In this document: positions 1-9,459 of the stretch, piece after piece | How the letters are laid out: each line of letters opens with the position of its first letter | Position numbering within the stretch: the stretch's first letter is position 1 | Assembly (NCBI GenBank): GCA_021795395.1 | Contig: JAJYPN010000007.1 | Span: 1 to 64,000 of the forward strand | Origin: Pseudomonadota bacterium | GTDB taxonomy: Bacteria; Pseudomonadota; Gammaproteobacteria; Burkholderiales; Sulfuriferulaceae | Reading direction: 5' to 3' | DNA: 64,000 nucleotides | The notes under the pieces: model-generated | What the model was told of the DNA's origin: nothing | What the model saw: the letters and a program-made list of their open reading frames with translations, nothing else | The model's database searches: none | Program-made: the position numbers and the translations under genes

Positions 1-135
1 GCCATGGACCGCATCATCGCCGAAAGCCCGGCCCTGGCCCAGCTGGTGGAGAATCGCTGGTTGACCATTCTCCAGATTGCCGCGGACGGATCACTGCGCG
101 AACGCCGTCGCGCCGGGGAGTGGCAGAGGGTATAA
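1..135 (+). CDS. C-terminal end of DabA-like (DUF2309) inorganic carbon transporter subunit, partial
   Basis: Only the last 44 codons lie in the window, read in frame 1 and ending in TAA at 133-135. The peptide has the pattern of the DUF2309/UPF0753 C terminus: a helix with I-I-A-x-x-P-x-L-x-x-L-V, then N-x-W-L, a hydrophobic strand, and a final basic/aromatic G-E-W. DabA is the zinc-binding cytoplasmic subunit of the DabAB energy-coupled inorganic-carbon pump found in many autotrophs, which agrees with the CbbQ/CbbO genes at 24-28 kb. The family call rests on a short tail only, and the start and DabB lie outside the window. Confidence 0.55.
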   Translation, partial: AMDRIIAESPALAQLVENRWLTILQIAADGSLRERRRAGEWQRV

Positions 136-448
136 AAAAAGCATCACCAACCGGTACGGGGAGTATCTATCCCCTTACCGGGAACCGCCACCAGCACCAT
201 GGGCGCTGGGGGAAAGTTTTCGATTCCGGTCAAGGATTAACAGAGCCATAACCCGAATGTATTCGCGCGATAATCGCGCAGAATTCTGTTTTTTGTAAGA
301 CATTTTTTGAAAGCGTGGCAGAATGATTCATACGCCCGATTGAAGAAAAATGACCTACGAAACAGAGAAACAGCGAGGGCGTGTGTGAATTTATGAAACA
401 TGCGGGATAAGTCCAAGCACGCTAAACTGTATAATTTTCAGAAAATCC
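136..448. other. Intergenic stretch with a hairpin and a possible promoter
   Basis: 313 bases without a convincing gene. Just after the DabA stop, 151-181 can form a 12-bp stem with one mismatch (CCGGTACGGGGA against TCCCCTTACCGG) around a 7-nt loop; no T-run follows, so it is at best a weak terminator. A TATAAT box lies at 430-435, only 13 nt before the ATG of the next gene, so a transcript from it would have a very short leader. No good -35 box was found. Confidence 0.35.
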
Positions 449-1303
449 ATGATAAGTTTTAATAAATCTATTTACAGAGGTTCCACCGCGAGCCTGCTCA
501 CCCAGCACGGCAAGGAAAAAATTATCGCTCCTTTGCTGGCATCTGCCATTGATTGCCAAGTGATGCGGGTAACTGGCTTCGATACTGACCGGCTCGGCAC
601 TTTCACGCGCGACATCCCGCGTCCTGGCACGCAACTTGAGGCGGCGCGAAAAAAAGCACGTCTCGGCATGGATCTGAGGGGGCTGACTCTCGGGCTTGCC
701 AGTGAAGGCAGCTTCGGGGTGGACCCCTACACCGGGATGTTTCCCTGGAACGTGGAAATGGTTGTCTGGATCGACGATACGCTGGGTATCGAAGTAGTCG
801 GCGTGGCCTCGGAAACGACCAATTTCTCCCATCTGCTCACCGTAAACTGGGAGGAGGCCGAGATATTCGCCCGCACGGCAGGTTTTCCCGAGCATGGTTT
901 AATAGTGCGCCCGCAGCACGAAGACGATCCGCGTATCCGCAAAGGCATTGCCGACTGGAAAACGTTGCGCGAAGCCTTTCTCTGGGCTTGTGATGAGGCA
1001 GACAATGACTGCGTCTTTCTGGAAACAGACGGACGCGCCCATATGAATCCCACGCGCATGGAGGTCATTGCCCAAGCCACACGGGATCTCGCACACAAAC
1101 TTTGCACCTTGTGCCCGGTCTGCAACACGCCCGGATTCCAGATCGTGGAACGTGTCCCCGGGCTGCTGTGCGAGGATTGCGGCGCCCCAACACGGGAAGC
1201 CCGAGCGGAAATCCACCGTTGCGTCAGATGTGGTCATCAGGTGACGGTGGAGTGTCAGGGGAAAGCCGCGCCAGCAGGCCGTTGCGACTTCTGCAACCCG
1301 TGA
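449..1303 (+). CDS. DUF6671 family protein with two zinc-ribbon knuckle pairs
   Basis: 284 residues, no signal peptide or membrane segment, so probably cytoplasmic. Residues 1-220 form an alpha/beta domain with H-G-K-E near the start (a usual opening of the family) and a conserved-looking block ending E-T-D-G-R-A-H-M-N-P-T-R. The C-terminal 60 residues hold four CxxC pairs (CPVC, CEDC, CVRC, CDFC), enough for two zinc ribbons. The family is widespread in proteobacteria but has no assigned reaction. ATG at 449 is the only good start although no Shine-Dalgarno is visible. It stands alone, ended by the terminator at 1368. Zinc binding is inferred from the cysteines. Confidence 0.75.
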   Translation: MISFNKSIYRGSTASLLTQHGKEKIIAPLLASAIDCQVMRVTGFDTDRLGTFTRDIPRPGTQLEAARKKARLGMDLRGLTLGLASEGSFGVDPYTGMFPWNVEMVVWIDDTLGIEVVGVASETTNFSHLLTVNWEEAEIFARTAGFPEHGLIVRPQHEDDPRIRKGIADWKTLREAFLWACDEADNDCVFLETDGRAHMNPTRMEVIAQATRDLAHKLCTLCPVCNTPGFQIVERVPGLLCEDCGAPTREARAEIHRCVRCGHQVTVECQGKAAPAGRCDFCNP

Positions 1304-1367
1304 GGTCGAAGCGGATAGGATGTATCCAAAGAATCGGCCAGTAACCGATACGCCTCGTATCACGTTC

Positions 1368-1397
1368 AGCCTGCAATCCTGGTATTGCAGGCTTTTT
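1368..1397 (+). terminator. Rho-independent terminator after the DUF6671 gene
   Basis: A perfect 10-bp stem (AGCCTGCAAT at 1368-1377 with ATTGCAGGCT at 1384-1393), a 6-nt loop, then a run of T to 1397. It lies 65 nt after the DUF6671 stop. Confidence 0.85.
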
Positions 1398-1588
1398 GTT
1401 ACCCGACGGAAAACAGGCCATCGTTATTTTGACAGCTCTAGATCAGGATTCGATGCCAGTTTACCTATTTGATTTTCATTTCGCTGGCGCTGCGGCTTAG
1501 GTAACTGGCATACAGAGACCGCCAATCGGACGGTATATAATATTTTTACTGAGCGGCAGGAACCTGACAATCACATCGGAAGGAAAAA

Positions 1589-2278
1589 ATGGCCTCAATA
1601 ATCAGTTACCAAAGACCCGATCGCAAACCGGTACAGGCGTATCTGGCCGCACCCGACGATAATGGAAACGCGCCTTCTATCGTAGTGATCCAGGAATGGT
1701 GGGGATTGAATGATCAAATCAAGTCGGTTGCCGATAAATTGGCAAAGGCAGGCTACCAGGCTCTGGTGCCGGATTTATATCGAGGCAAATTGGCGCTGGA
1801 AGAAAACGAAGCCATACATTTAATGAATGAGCTGAATTTTGAAGATGCAGCAAGTCAGGATATACATGGCGCGGTTCAATATTTAAAAAATACCGGGAGT
1901 CGAAAGGTCGGCGTCACCGGCTTTTGCATGGGAGGCGCGTTAACATTGCTTTCCAGCCTGTTTACGCCGGAACTGGATGCGGTGGCGACCTGGTATGGCT
2001 ACCCCCCACTGGAACATATCGACGCGGCAAAAATTCATGCTCCCATCATGGGCCATTGGGCGATACACGACGATGTCTTCCCTATTCATGGCGTTGACGA
2101 ACTGGAAAGAAAATTAAGCGCTGCTTCGGTTGCTTTCGAATTTTTCCGTTACGACGCAAAACACGCCTTTGCCAATGAGGAAGCCGACTCCAAGCATCTC
2201 GCTTATCTACAGCACAATGCCGAAGCGGCAGAACTGGCATGGGCAAGAACCATGGAATTTTTCAAAAAGCGTCTTTAA
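1589..2278 (+). CDS. Dienelactone hydrolase family protein
   Basis: 229 residues, an alpha/beta-hydrolase of the DLH (carboxymethylenebutenolidase) family. The nucleophile motif G-F-C-M-G-G places a cysteine at about residue 112, as in classical DLH; the acid lies in H-D-D-V-F-P and the catalytic histidine in D-A-K-H-A-F-A-N. The N-terminal Q-E-W-W-G-L-N is typical of the family. No chlorocatechol pathway genes are nearby, so the substrate is unknown; many such singletons are general esterases. The start has AAGGA 6 nt upstream. A TATAAT-like box lies about 50 nt before the gene. Confidence 0.88.
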   Translation: MASIISYQRPDRKPVQAYLAAPDDNGNAPSIVVIQEWWGLNDQIKSVADKLAKAGYQALVPDLYRGKLALEENEAIHLMNELNFEDAASQDIHGAVQYLKNTGSRKVGVTGFCMGGALTLLSSLFTPELDAVATWYGYPPLEHIDAAKIHAPIMGHWAIHDDVFPIHGVDELERKLSAASVAFEFFRYDAKHAFANEEADSKHLAYLQHNAEAAELAWARTMEFFKKRL

Positions 2279-2332
2279 CTTCCTCCAAAAGAACTTTCGG
2301 CAAAAATCCGCTGCCCACTGGATCGCGGCCGG

Positions 2333-2632
2333 TTAAAAGCCTTGCAGCAGCAGGTCCAGCGCACTAACGATTTCATTGTGGCGGCTTTCTGCATTCACGA
2401 CCATTCCTTTCAGGATTTTCGATGGAACAGCGGCCATATATTGAGTAGCCATCGAATAAGACGAACCATCAATTACAAATTGAGGATTCAATGTCTTTGC
2501 CGGTTCAGGTGCTTCGGATAAGGGAAGCAAAGGCACGACAATCCGTGTATTAAGATGGTTCAGTATATCGGCCTGAACATCCATAAGATATCCATTACCA
2601 TCCGGATTGGAATAAATAGCGAATCTGGACAT
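2333..2632 (-). CDS. ccdB: CcdB-type toxin
   Basis: 99 residues, the size of CcdB (about 101). The family pattern is clear: an N-terminal strand with Y-x-N, then Y-L-M-D-V-Q-A-D-I-L, T-R-I-V-V-P-L, and a C-terminal helix I-V-S-A-L-D-x-L-L ending G-F. CcdB proteins poison the DNA gyrase-DNA complex by binding GyrA and are neutralised by CcdA. The ATG overlaps the antitoxin stop (ATGA, 2629-2632), the normal ccdAB arrangement for translational coupling. Chromosomal copies are often stabilisation modules or relics; this one looks intact. Confidence 0.88.
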   Translation of the reverse strand: MSRFAIYSNPDGNGYLMDVQADILNHLNTRIVVPLLPLSEAPEPAKTLNPQFVIDGSSYSMATQYMAAVPSKILKGMVVNAESRHNEIVSALDLLLQGF

Positions 2633-2880
2633 CAGAACATTTTGAATCGCTGCAGCGGAAGGCCATGCTTATCGACATACTCGTTCGAGCTGTCGATGGC
2701 TTCCCTGTTTTCCCTGAGCCAGAGTTGAGCGCGCTTTTCGGCAACAGCCCGTGCCAAACCAGCCTCGGCGGCTTGTGAAACATTGATGTGCAATGCTTTG
2801 GCTTCTGCAACCAGAATCTCGGCCAAGGAAACATTGGTGGCTTTTTTCGCCGCCCTTGCGTAATAATTTGCGCACAACAT
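2632..2880 (-). CDS. ccdA: CcdA-type antitoxin
   Basis: 82 residues from the ATG at 2880, which has an excellent Shine-Dalgarno (AAAGGAGG, 4-5 nt away); a longer reading from 2958 would have none. The N-terminal half should form a ribbon-helix-helix DNA-binding dimer (A-T-N-V-S-L-A-E-I-L onward). The C-terminal tail W-L-R-E-N-R-E-A-I-D-S-S-N-E-Y-V with G-L-P-L-Q-R-F is the recognisable CcdB-binding segment. It precedes and overlaps ccdB. The AT-rich sequence upstream (about 2884-2925) contains a palindromic ATGCGCAT that could serve as operator for autoregulation; this is inference. Confidence 0.88.
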   Translation of the reverse strand: MLCANYYARAAKKATNVSLAEILVAEAKALHINVSQAAEAGLARAVAEKRAQLWLRENREAIDSSNEYVDKHGLPLQRFKMF

Positions 2881-2974
2881 AAAACCTCCTTTCGTGCATA
2901 TATAATGTTCGCATTTATGCGCATCTAAGTCAATCCCTGAATGAGACTTCCCTATCAAACCAAATGTTATTGTT

Positions 2975-3004
2975 TTTTAAAAAAAGAGCCCAAAAAATGG
3001 GCTC
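2975..3004 (-). terminator. Rho-independent terminator after nrdB
   Basis: Read on the minus strand: a 6-bp stem GAGCCC/GGGCTC (2986-2991 with 2999-3004), a 7-nt A/T loop, then a run of seven or more T. It lies 37 nt after the nrdB stop and separates the nrd operon from ccdAB. Confidence 0.85.
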
Positions 3005-3040
3005 AGTCTAAAGATTAATGAGATTTGACGGCGATCAGCA

Positions 3041-4156
3041 TCAATCCCAGCTCAACGCCCCGCCGGTCTGATACTCGGTCACCCGCGTTTCGAAGAAATT
3101 CTTTTCTTTCTTCAAGTCGATCATTTCGCTCATCCAGGGAAACGGGTTCGACGCATTGGCGTACAATTCGTCCAGCCCAATTTGCTGGCAGCGGCGGTTG
3201 GCGATGAAGCGCAGGTACTCTTTGAACATGCTGGCGTTCAAGCCAAGTATGCCGCGCGGCATGGTGTCTTCGGCGTAACGGTATTCCAGTTCCACGCCTT
3301 TCTGCATCAGCGCCTTGATTTCCTCGCGGAATTGCGGGGTCCACAAATGCGGGTTTTCCAGTTTGATGGTGTTGATCAGATCGATGCCGAAATTGCAGTG
3401 CATGGATTCGTCGCGCAAGATGTACTGGTATTGCTCTGCCGCGCCCGTCATTTTATTCTGCCGTCCCAGCGCCAGTATCTGGACGAAACCGACGTAGAAG
3501 AACAAGCCCTCCATGATGCAGGCGAAGACGATCAGCGATTTGAGCAGAGCCTGGTCGTTTTCGTGCGTACCGGTCTTAAACGCCGGGTTGGTCAGGATTT
3601 CGATGAATGGGATCAGAAAATCATCCTTGTCGCGTATGCTCGCTATTTCATGGTAGGCATTAAAAATCTCGCCTTCGTCCAACCCCAGGCTTTCCACGAT
3701 GTACTGATAGGCGTGCGTGTGTATGGCTTCCTCGAACGCCTGGCGCAATAGATACTGGCGGCATTCGGGTGCGGTGATATGGCGATACGTGCCGAGTACA
3801 ATGTTGTTTGCGGCAAGGCTGTCGGCGGTGACGAAAAATCCCAGGTTGCGCTTGATGATGCGGCGTTCGTCTTCCGTCAGCGCCGTACTGTCCTTCCATT
3901 CCGCGATATCGCGGCTCATGTTGATTTCCTGCGGCATCCAGTGATTGGCGCAACCGGATAGATACTTGTCCCACGCCCATTTGTATTTGAATGGCACCAG
4001 CTGGTTCACGTCGGCAGTACCGTTGATGATACGCTTGTCTTCGGCGCGCACGCGGCCCGTCGCGACACTATCCGCAACATCGGACGCATCGGGCCGCATG
4101 CCGTGCAAGCCCGTTTTTACCGGGATATCCGGTATGACATCTTCAAAATTCAGCAT
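3041..4156 (-). CDS. nrdB: Class Ia ribonucleotide reductase, beta (R2) subunit
   Basis: 371 residues from the ATG at 4156, chosen because AAGGAG lies 9 nt upstream and the protein then starts like its homologues; the open frame continues much further upstream, over nrdA, without meaning. R2 carries the diferric-tyrosyl radical that starts nucleotide reduction in NrdA. Iron ligands can be placed: D112 (T-A-D-S-L), E143 and H146 (E-E-A-I-H), with the radical tyrosine at Y150 by analogy to E. coli Y122, then the E in I-M-E-G-L-F-F-Y and the E and H of R-D-E-S-M-H. The presence of Y150 argues for a normal class Ia enzyme. It lies 47 nt after nrdA in the same operon. Confidence 0.96.
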   Translation of the reverse strand: MLNFEDVIPDIPVKTGLHGMRPDASDVADSVATGRVRAEDKRIINGTADVNQLVPFKYKWAWDKYLSGCANHWMPQEINMSRDIAEWKDSTALTEDERRIIKRNLGFFVTADSLAANNIVLGTYRHITAPECRQYLLRQAFEEAIHTHAYQYIVESLGLDEGEIFNAYHEIASIRDKDDFLIPFIEILTNPAFKTGTHENDQALLKSLIVFACIMEGLFFYVGFVQILALGRQNKMTGAAEQYQYILRDESMHCNFGIDLINTIKLENPHLWTPQFREEIKALMQKGVELEYRYAEDTMPRGILGLNASMFKEYLRFIANRRCQQIGLDELYANASNPFPWMSEMIDLKKEKNFFETRVTEYQTGGALSWD

Positions 4157-4203
4157 AAAACAAACTCCTTGTTGTGATATCGAATCCTCCGAACTCGTCC
4201 GAT

Positions 4204-7071
4204 TTATTGACATGATTCGCAGCTCGGGTCGTCGATGGCGCAGAATTTCATCTCGCTCGCGGCGGCGAACCGGCCTGCGGCGGTCGAAGCGCCGGAACTG
4301 ACGGCATTGAGCTCGCCGCCCTTGCCGGTGGACTTTTCCGCGCTGGTGGCGCCGAGCGTACGCAAGTAATACGTGGTCTTCAACCCGCGCAGCCACGCCA
4401 GCTTGTACGTCTCGTCCAGTTTTTTGCCCGATGCGCCGGCGATATAGATATTCAGACTTTGCGCCTGATCTATCCATTTTTGGCGGCGCGATGCAGCTTC
4501 CACTATCCAGCGCGCATCCATTTCGAAAGCCGTGGCGTACAACTGCCGCAGTTCGGCGGGGATGCGGTCGATCCTGGCCAGCGAACCGTCGAAATACTTG
4601 ATATCTCCTACCATCACTTCGTCCCATAGTTTCAGCGCCTTGAGGTCGCGTACCAGGTATTCGTTGGTCATGGTGAATTCGCCAGACAGATTAGACTTGA
4701 CGTAAATGTTCTGATACGCCGGTTCTATGCTGGCCGACACGCCGACGATATTCGAGATCGTCGCCGTCGGCGCGATCGCCACGCAGTTGGAATTGCGCAT
4801 GCCGTATTGTTTGATACGCGCGCGCAACGCGTCCCAGTCCATCGTCGAGGAATCGTCGACTTCCAGGTAGCCGCCGCGCTGCTCGGCCAGAAGCTTGAGC
4901 GTATCCTGCGGCAGTATGCCCCGGTCCCACAGCGAACCTTCGAAGCTGGAATAGCGTCCGCGCTCCGCGGCCAGTTCGGTCGACGCCCAATAAGCGTAAT
5001 AGCACACCGCTTCCGTCGAGCGATCGGCGAATTCGACCGCGGCGTCGGACGCATAAGGCACGCGCATGGCGTGCAGGCTATCCTGGAAACCCATGACTCC
5101 CAGTCCCACAGGGCGATGTTTGAGGTTGGAATTGCGCGCCTTGCCGACCGCATAGAAATTCACGTCGATCACGTTATCGAGCATGCGCATGGCGATGCCT
5201 ATCGTACGCTGCAGTTTGGGCAGATTCAGTTCCTTGCCGCCGCGACCGTCGTCCTGCAAATGGGCGACCAGATTGACCGAGCCCAGATTGCATACCGCAA
5301 TCTCGGTCTCGGAGGTATTCAGGGTAATCTCGGTACACAGGTTCGAGCTATGAACGACGCCGATATGCTGTTGCGGGCTGCGGATATTGCAGGGATCCTT
5401 GAAGGTGATCCAGGGATGGCCGGTCTCGAACAGCATGCTCAGCATCTTGCGCCACAACTGGGCAGCCGGAATGCGCTTGAAAAACTTGATCTCGCCGCTA
5501 TCGGCACGGGCTTCGTAACGGATATACGCCGCTTCAAAAGCCTTGCCGTACAAATCGTGCAGATCGGGCACGTCGGACGGGCTGAACAATGTCCATTCGG
5601 CGTTTTCCATCACCCGGCGCATGAACAGATCAGGAATCCAGTTAGCGGTATTCATGTCGTGGGTGCGGCGACGGTCGTCGCCGGTATTTTTGCGCAATTC
5701 GAGGAATTCTTCGATGTCCAGATGCCAGCTTTCCAGATACGCGCACACAGCGCCTTTGCGCTTGCCGCCCTGATTGACCGCCACCGCCGTGTCGTTCACG
5801 ACTTTCAGAAACGGCACTACGCCCTGCGATTTGCCGTTGGTGCCTTTGATCCGGGCACCCAGCGCGCGCACCGGCGTCCAGTCGTTGCCCAGACCGCCGG
5901 CGTATTTCTGCAGCATCGCATTTTCCTTGATCGCCTGGTAAATGCCGTCCAGATCGTCGGATACGGTCGTCAGATAGCACGACGACAGCTGGCTGTGGCA
6001 CGTGCCGGCATTGAACAGGGTTGGCGTCGAGCTCATGAAGTCGAAACTGGACAGCACGTTATAAAACTCGATCGCGCGCGCTTCGCGGTCGATCTCGTTC
6101 AAAGCCAGACCCATCGCGACGCGCATGAAAAACGCTTGGGGCAATTCGATGCGTTTTTCTTCGATATGCAGAAAATACCGGTCGTACAAGGTTTGCAGCC
6201 CCAGATAATCGAAACTGAAATCGCGACTGGAGTCCAATGCCTGACCAAGCTGCGCCAGATCGAACTGCGCCAGACGCGCGTCGAGCAATTCGGCCTGGAC
6301 GCCTTTTTTGATATAGTCGGCAAAATAACCGGGATACACTTCGGTCATTTCCGCCTGCATCGTCACGCGCCCCAATACTTCATGGCGGATGGAACCGAGC
6401 AGCAGACGCGCCGTCACAAAGGTATAATCCGGATCCTGCTCGATACCTGCCCGGGCCGCCAGTACCAGCGATTTTTCCACTTCGGCCATCGGCACGCCGT
6501 CATACAGGTCGCGCATGGCTGCCTGCAGGATGGCCTCTGCGTCGACGTCGGCGCTCAATCCCTGACAGGCGGTGGCGATCACGGCACGTAAGGCCGCCAG
6601 GTCCAGCGGCTTGCGCTGGCCGTTTTCGAGCACGGAAATCGTCTGCTCCGATTTGGTTTCGGCCTTGTGCGCCGCCCGTTCCTGGTTACGTTTTTCCCGA
6701 TACAGCACGTAAGCGCGCGCAACTTCATGTTCTCCCGAACGCATCAGCGCAAGTTCGACCTGATCCTGAATATCCTCGATATGACAGGTGCCTCCGTGCG
6801 GCTGGCGGCGCATCAAGGCCTGCACGACACCTTGCGTCAGCTGTTCGACCAGTTCGCGGATGCGCGCGGAGCCGGCAGCCTGACCGCCGTGCACGGCAAT
6901 AAACGCCTTGGTCATGGCGATCGCGATTTTTGACGGCTCGAAGCCGACCACGGAGCCGTTGCGACGGATAATCTTGTAGTCATCGAACAGCGTTTGATTG
7001 TTTAATTCCGATAAGGTGTCAAACTGCGGTAATACGGTGGATTCTGCAATGGCAGCAGTAACGGTTTGCAT
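4204..7071 (-). CDS. nrdA: Class Ia ribonucleoside-diphosphate reductase, alpha subunit
   Basis: 955 residues, longer than E. coli NrdA (761) mainly at the N terminus. An ATP-cone (about residues 30-130, with the [16 protein letters not shown] motif) gives allosteric activity control by ATP/dATP. The catalytic barrel includes S-S-N-L-C-T-E-I with the radical-site cysteine, [10 protein letters not shown], and [10 protein letters not shown]. The C terminus ends in a C-E-S-C pair, the swinging arm that is re-reduced by thioredoxin or glutaredoxin. Reduces NDPs to dNDPs. First gene of nrdAB, with a probable NrdR-controlled promoter upstream. Confidence 0.97.
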   Translation of the reverse strand: MQTVTAAIAESTVLPQFDTLSELNNQTLFDDYKIIRRNGSVVGFEPSKIAIAMTKAFIAVHGGQAAGSARIRELVEQLTQGVVQALMRRQPHGGTCHIEDIQDQVELALMRSGEHEVARAYVLYREKRNQERAAHKAETKSEQTISVLENGQRKPLDLAALRAVIATACQGLSADVDAEAILQAAMRDLYDGVPMAEVEKSLVLAARAGIEQDPDYTFVTARLLLGSIRHEVLGRVTMQAEMTEVYPGYFADYIKKGVQAELLDARLAQFDLAQLGQALDSSRDFSFDYLGLQTLYDRYFLHIEEKRIELPQAFFMRVAMGLALNEIDREARAIEFYNVLSSFDFMSSTPTLFNAGTCHSQLSSCYLTTVSDDLDGIYQAIKENAMLQKYAGGLGNDWTPVRALGARIKGTNGKSQGVVPFLKVVNDTAVAVNQGGKRKGAVCAYLESWHLDIEEFLELRKNTGDDRRRTHDMNTANWIPDLFMRRVMENAEWTLFSPSDVPDLHDLYGKAFEAAYIRYEARADSGEIKFFKRIPAAQLWRKMLSMLFETGHPWITFKDPCNIRSPQQHIGVVHSSNLCTEITLNTSETEIAVCNLGSVNLVAHLQDDGRGGKELNLPKLQRTIGIAMRMLDNVIDVNFYAVGKARNSNLKHRPVGLGVMGFQDSLHAMRVPYASDAAVEFADRSTEAVCYYAYWASTELAAERGRYSSFEGSLWDRGILPQDTLKLLAEQRGGYLEVDDSSTMDWDALRARIKQYGMRNSNCVAIAPTATISNIVGVSASIEPAYQNIYVKSNLSGEFTMTNEYLVRDLKALKLWDEVMVGDIKYFDGSLARIDRIPAELRQLYATAFEMDARWIVEAASRRQKWIDQAQSLNIYIAGASGKKLDETYKLAWLRGLKTTYYLRTLGATSAEKSTGKGGELNAVSSGASTAAGRFAAASEMKFCAIDDPSCESCQ

Positions 7072-7125
7072 GTGGTAGTCTCCTGTTGTTTCGGGAGGAA
7101 AGAACTTGCGTTAATCACAAGTTAC

Positions 7126-7161
7126 ACACAGATTATACGCGTGTTATACACAACATATAGT
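7126..7161 (-). promoter_or_regulatory. Probable NrdR operator overlapping the nrdAB promoter
   Basis: On the plus strand 7148-7161 reads ACACAACATATAGT, a close match to the NrdR box (ACACWATATMTWGT type). A second, weaker ACAC-containing half match starts at 7126. On the minus strand a TATAAT -10 box (7132-7137) falls between or inside them, so bound repressor would cover the promoter. Centre spacing is about 22 bp (two helical turns) rather than the more usual three. NrdR is the general repressor of bacterial RNR operons; its gene is not in the window. Confidence 0.55.
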
Positions 7162-7317
7162 ATTTTTTCCTCACGATTCACCAATTGTAGTAAAATGAGA
7201 TCACAATCGCAAGGCTTAAAAAAAAATTTTTACCGCCTGTTTTCGAATCGTTTGGAAATCATCCTGTTGCGAAAATAAACGATAATTATCCATATCAAAT
7301 GTACCGGGGAATCTGGA

Positions 7318-8178
7318 ATGTCTACCAAAAATACGGCTATCTTGCTGATCAGCTGTCCCGACCGCAAGGGCCTGGTGGCAGCCATCGCCAATTTTCTGTA
7401 TCGGCATAATGCCAATATTTTGCATGCCGACCAGCATCAGGATGCAGAATTAGGCGTGTTTTTGATGCGCGTTGAATGGGATCTGCAGGATTTCGATCTG
7501 AGCCTGGAAGATTTTGAAACAGCATTCCTGCCCATCGCACAGGAGTTCAATATGACATGGCGACTGGCGCATTCGAGCCATCGTCCGCGCATGGCGATTT
7601 TTGTGTCGCGTTACGATCATTGTCTGGCGGATTTGCTCTACCGCTATCGGGCCGGAGAACTGAACTGCGACATTCCCATCATCATCAGCAATCATCCCGA
7701 CACGCATGCGCTGGCCGAAACCTACCGTATTCCTTTTCAGCATATCGCCATCCACAAGGACGGCAAAGAAGAAGCCGAAACTACGCAATTGGCCATTTTA
7801 CGCCGACTGCATATCGATTTTATCGTGCTGGCGCGCTACATGCAGGTACTGTCGGGAGAGTTCATCCGTCATTATCCCAACCGCATCATCAATATCCATC
7901 ATTCGTTCTTACCCGCATTCCATGGGGCAAAGCCCTACCATCGGGCTTTCGAACGCGGTGTGAAACTGATCGGCGCTACCAGCCATTACGTCACCGAAGT
8001 GCTGGACGACGGCCCGATCATCGAACAGGACGTCACACGCGTCTCGCACCGCGACGATCTGGACGATCTCGTCCGCCGCGGCGCCGATCTGGAAAAAATC
8101 GTCCTGTCGCGGGCGGTACGCCTGCATATCGAACATCGGGTATTGCTGTATGCCAACAAGACGGTGGTATTCGATTAA
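7318..8178 (+). CDS. purU: Formyltetrahydrofolate deformylase
   Basis: 286 residues, the usual length. An N-terminal ACT domain (residues about 5-85, opening I-L-L-I-S-C-P-D-R-K-G-L-V) is followed by a formyltransferase fold with H-H-S-F-L-P-A-F-H-G-A-K-P-Y and the catalytic region D-D-G-P-I-I-E-Q-D. PurU hydrolyses 10-formyl-THF to formate and THF, balancing one-carbon pools. In E. coli it is regulated by methionine and glycine, and the ACT domain suggests the same sort of control. It is transcribed divergently from nrdAB and stands alone; the next gene is convergent. Confidence 0.96.
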   Translation: MSTKNTAILLISCPDRKGLVAAIANFLYRHNANILHADQHQDAELGVFLMRVEWDLQDFDLSLEDFETAFLPIAQEFNMTWRLAHSSHRPRMAIFVSRYDHCLADLLYRYRAGELNCDIPIIISNHPDTHALAETYRIPFQHIAIHKDGKEEAETTQLAILRRLHIDFIVLARYMQVLSGEFIRHYPNRIINIHHSFLPAFHGAKPYHRAFERGVKLIGATSHYVTEVLDDGPIIEQDVTRVSHRDDLDDLVRRGADLEKIVLSRAVRLHIEHRVLLYANKTVVFD

Positions 8179-8187
8179 GTAGAGAAT

Positions 8188-8228
8188 AAAAAAAGCCGGA
8201 TCAATGCCCGTGCACCACTTCTCCGGCC
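8188..8228 (-). terminator. Probable terminator of the ilvE / zf-CHCC transcript
   Basis: On the minus strand a GCCGGA...TCCGGC stem (8222-8227 with 8195-8200) is followed by seven T. The long loop (about 21 nt) and the 5' arm lie inside the last codons of the zf-CHCC gene, so the coding end and the terminator share sequence. Confidence 0.55.
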
Positions 8229-8404
8229 TTAAGCTTGAACGTCGTGCCGCAATAAGGGCACAAGGCCGTGCCTGTCTCGGTCACATCGAGAAAGACGCGC
8301 GGATGCGAGTTCCAGGCGATCATTTCGGGGGTCGGGCAATGCAGCGGTAAATCGGCGGCGGTCACTTCTATGCAACGTTGTTTATTATCGTGCGGAATCA
8401 TCAT
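8201..8404 (-). CDS. zf-CHCC zinc-finger domain protein
   Basis: 67 residues. The sequence shows C-P-T-P-E, H-P-R-V-F-L-D-V and C-P-Y-C-G, which is the Cys-His-Cys-Cys pattern of the zf-CHCC family (related to the NDUFS6 subunit of mitochondrial complex I). A gene of this family next to ilvE is a common arrangement in betaproteobacteria, but its function is unknown. It follows ilvE by 6 nt, so the two are surely co-transcribed. Two ATGs stand in tandem (8404 and 8401); the second is better spaced from the AAGGGG box. Confidence 0.85.
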   Translation of the reverse strand: MMIPHDNKQRCIEVTAADLPLHCPTPEMIAWNSHPRVFLDVTETGTALCPYCGTTFKLKAGEVVHGH

Positions 8405-8410
8405 CGCCCC

Positions 8411-9331
8411 TTACACATAACTTAACCAATCCGCATGCCTGGCGTCGCGGCCGTGCACGCAGTCGAAATACATGGTTTGCAATTCCGTGGTGACCGGCCC
8501 GCGTTTTCCCTCGCCGATGACGCGATTATCCAGCTCGCGGATCGGCGTCACCTCAGCGGCCGTGCCGGTAAAAAACGCTTCATCGGCACCGTATACTTCG
8601 TCGCGGGTAATGCGCTTCTCTATGACCCGCAAGCCGATGTCGCCGGCAAGCTGTACGATACTGTCGCGGGTGATGCCTTCGAGCGCGCTGGTCAGATCGG
8701 GAGTATACAGCGTGCCGTTGCGTACGATAAATATGTTCTCGCCGGAACCTTCCGCAACGAAGCCGTCGACATCCAGCAGCAGCGCTTCTTCGTAGCCGTC
8801 CTGCGCCGCTTCCTGATGAGCGAGTATCGAATTCATGTAGTTGCCGTTGGCCTTGGCTTTGCACATCGTCACATTGACATGATGCCGGGCAAAGGAAGCA
8901 GTTTTGACGCGTATGCCGCGCTCCAATGCATCGGCGCCCATGTACGCGCCCCACGTCCAGGCGGCAACGATGACGTGACTGGACAGAATCTTCGCCGATA
9001 TGCCCATCGCTTCGGCACCGTAAAATACCATCGGGCGCAAATACGCCGATTCGAGGTGATTGTCCCGCACTACCGCCTTTTGTGCAGCGGTCAGCGCTGC
9101 CTTGTCGAAGGGCATTTTCATGCCCAGAATATGGGCGGAGCGAAACAAGCGATCGGTATGTTCCCCGAGACGGAAAATGGCGGTTCCCTGCTCGGTTTTA
9201 TACGCGCGCACGCCTTCGAATACACCCATGCCGTAATGCAGCGTATGCGTCAAAACATGCGTGGTGGCATCGCGCCACGGTACCATTTTACCATCGTACC
9301 AGATCAAACCGTCGCGATCGGACATAGACAT
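8411..9331 (-). CDS. ilvE: Branched-chain amino acid aminotransferase
   Basis: 306 residues, fold-type IV PLP enzyme. The PLP lysine is K160 in C-K-A-K-A-N-G-N-Y. The N-terminal L-H-Y-G-M-G-V-F-E-G-V-R-A-Y and the E-G-S-G-E-N-I-F motif are characteristic of BCAT rather than of D-amino acid aminotransferases. It performs the last step of valine, leucine and isoleucine synthesis with glutamate as donor. The ATG has TGGAG upstream. It leads a two-gene unit with the zf-CHCC gene. The 128 nt between it and the end of the upstream selD-like gene contain a perfect palindrome (TCCTGATCAGGA, near 9427) without a T-run. Confidence 0.95.
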   Translation of the reverse strand: MSMSDRDGLIWYDGKMVPWRDATTHVLTHTLHYGMGVFEGVRAYKTEQGTAIFRLGEHTDRLFRSAHILGMKMPFDKAALTAAQKAVVRDNHLESAYLRPMVFYGAEAMGISAKILSSHVIVAAWTWGAYMGADALERGIRVKTASFARHHVNVTMCKAKANGNYMNSILAHQEAAQDGYEEALLLDVDGFVAEGSGENIFIVRNGTLYTPDLTSALEGITRDSIVQLAGDIGLRVIEKRITRDEVYGADEAFFTGTAAEVTPIRELDNRVIGEGKRGPVTTELQTMYFDCVHGRDARHADWLSYV

Positions 9332-9459
9332 TGCTTTTTACTCCAGAAACTATAAATTGAATGAATTCGAAATTGTAACCGAAATTTGCGCTTGCAGCCG
9401 TGCATTTGCCGCGCGAGCATCGATTCCTGATCAGGATCTGTCCCGTTATCGGCAAGCGC

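Noticed and set aside
4807-6591. 594-codon open frame on the plus strand opposite nrdA
   Set aside because: Antisense shadow of nrdA, caused by GC-biased codon use. Its translation has no family pattern, and nrdA is certain.
9425-9440. Perfect palindrome TCCTGATCAGGA between senC and ilvE as a terminator
   Set aside because: No loop and no T-run; it may be a protein-binding site or chance.
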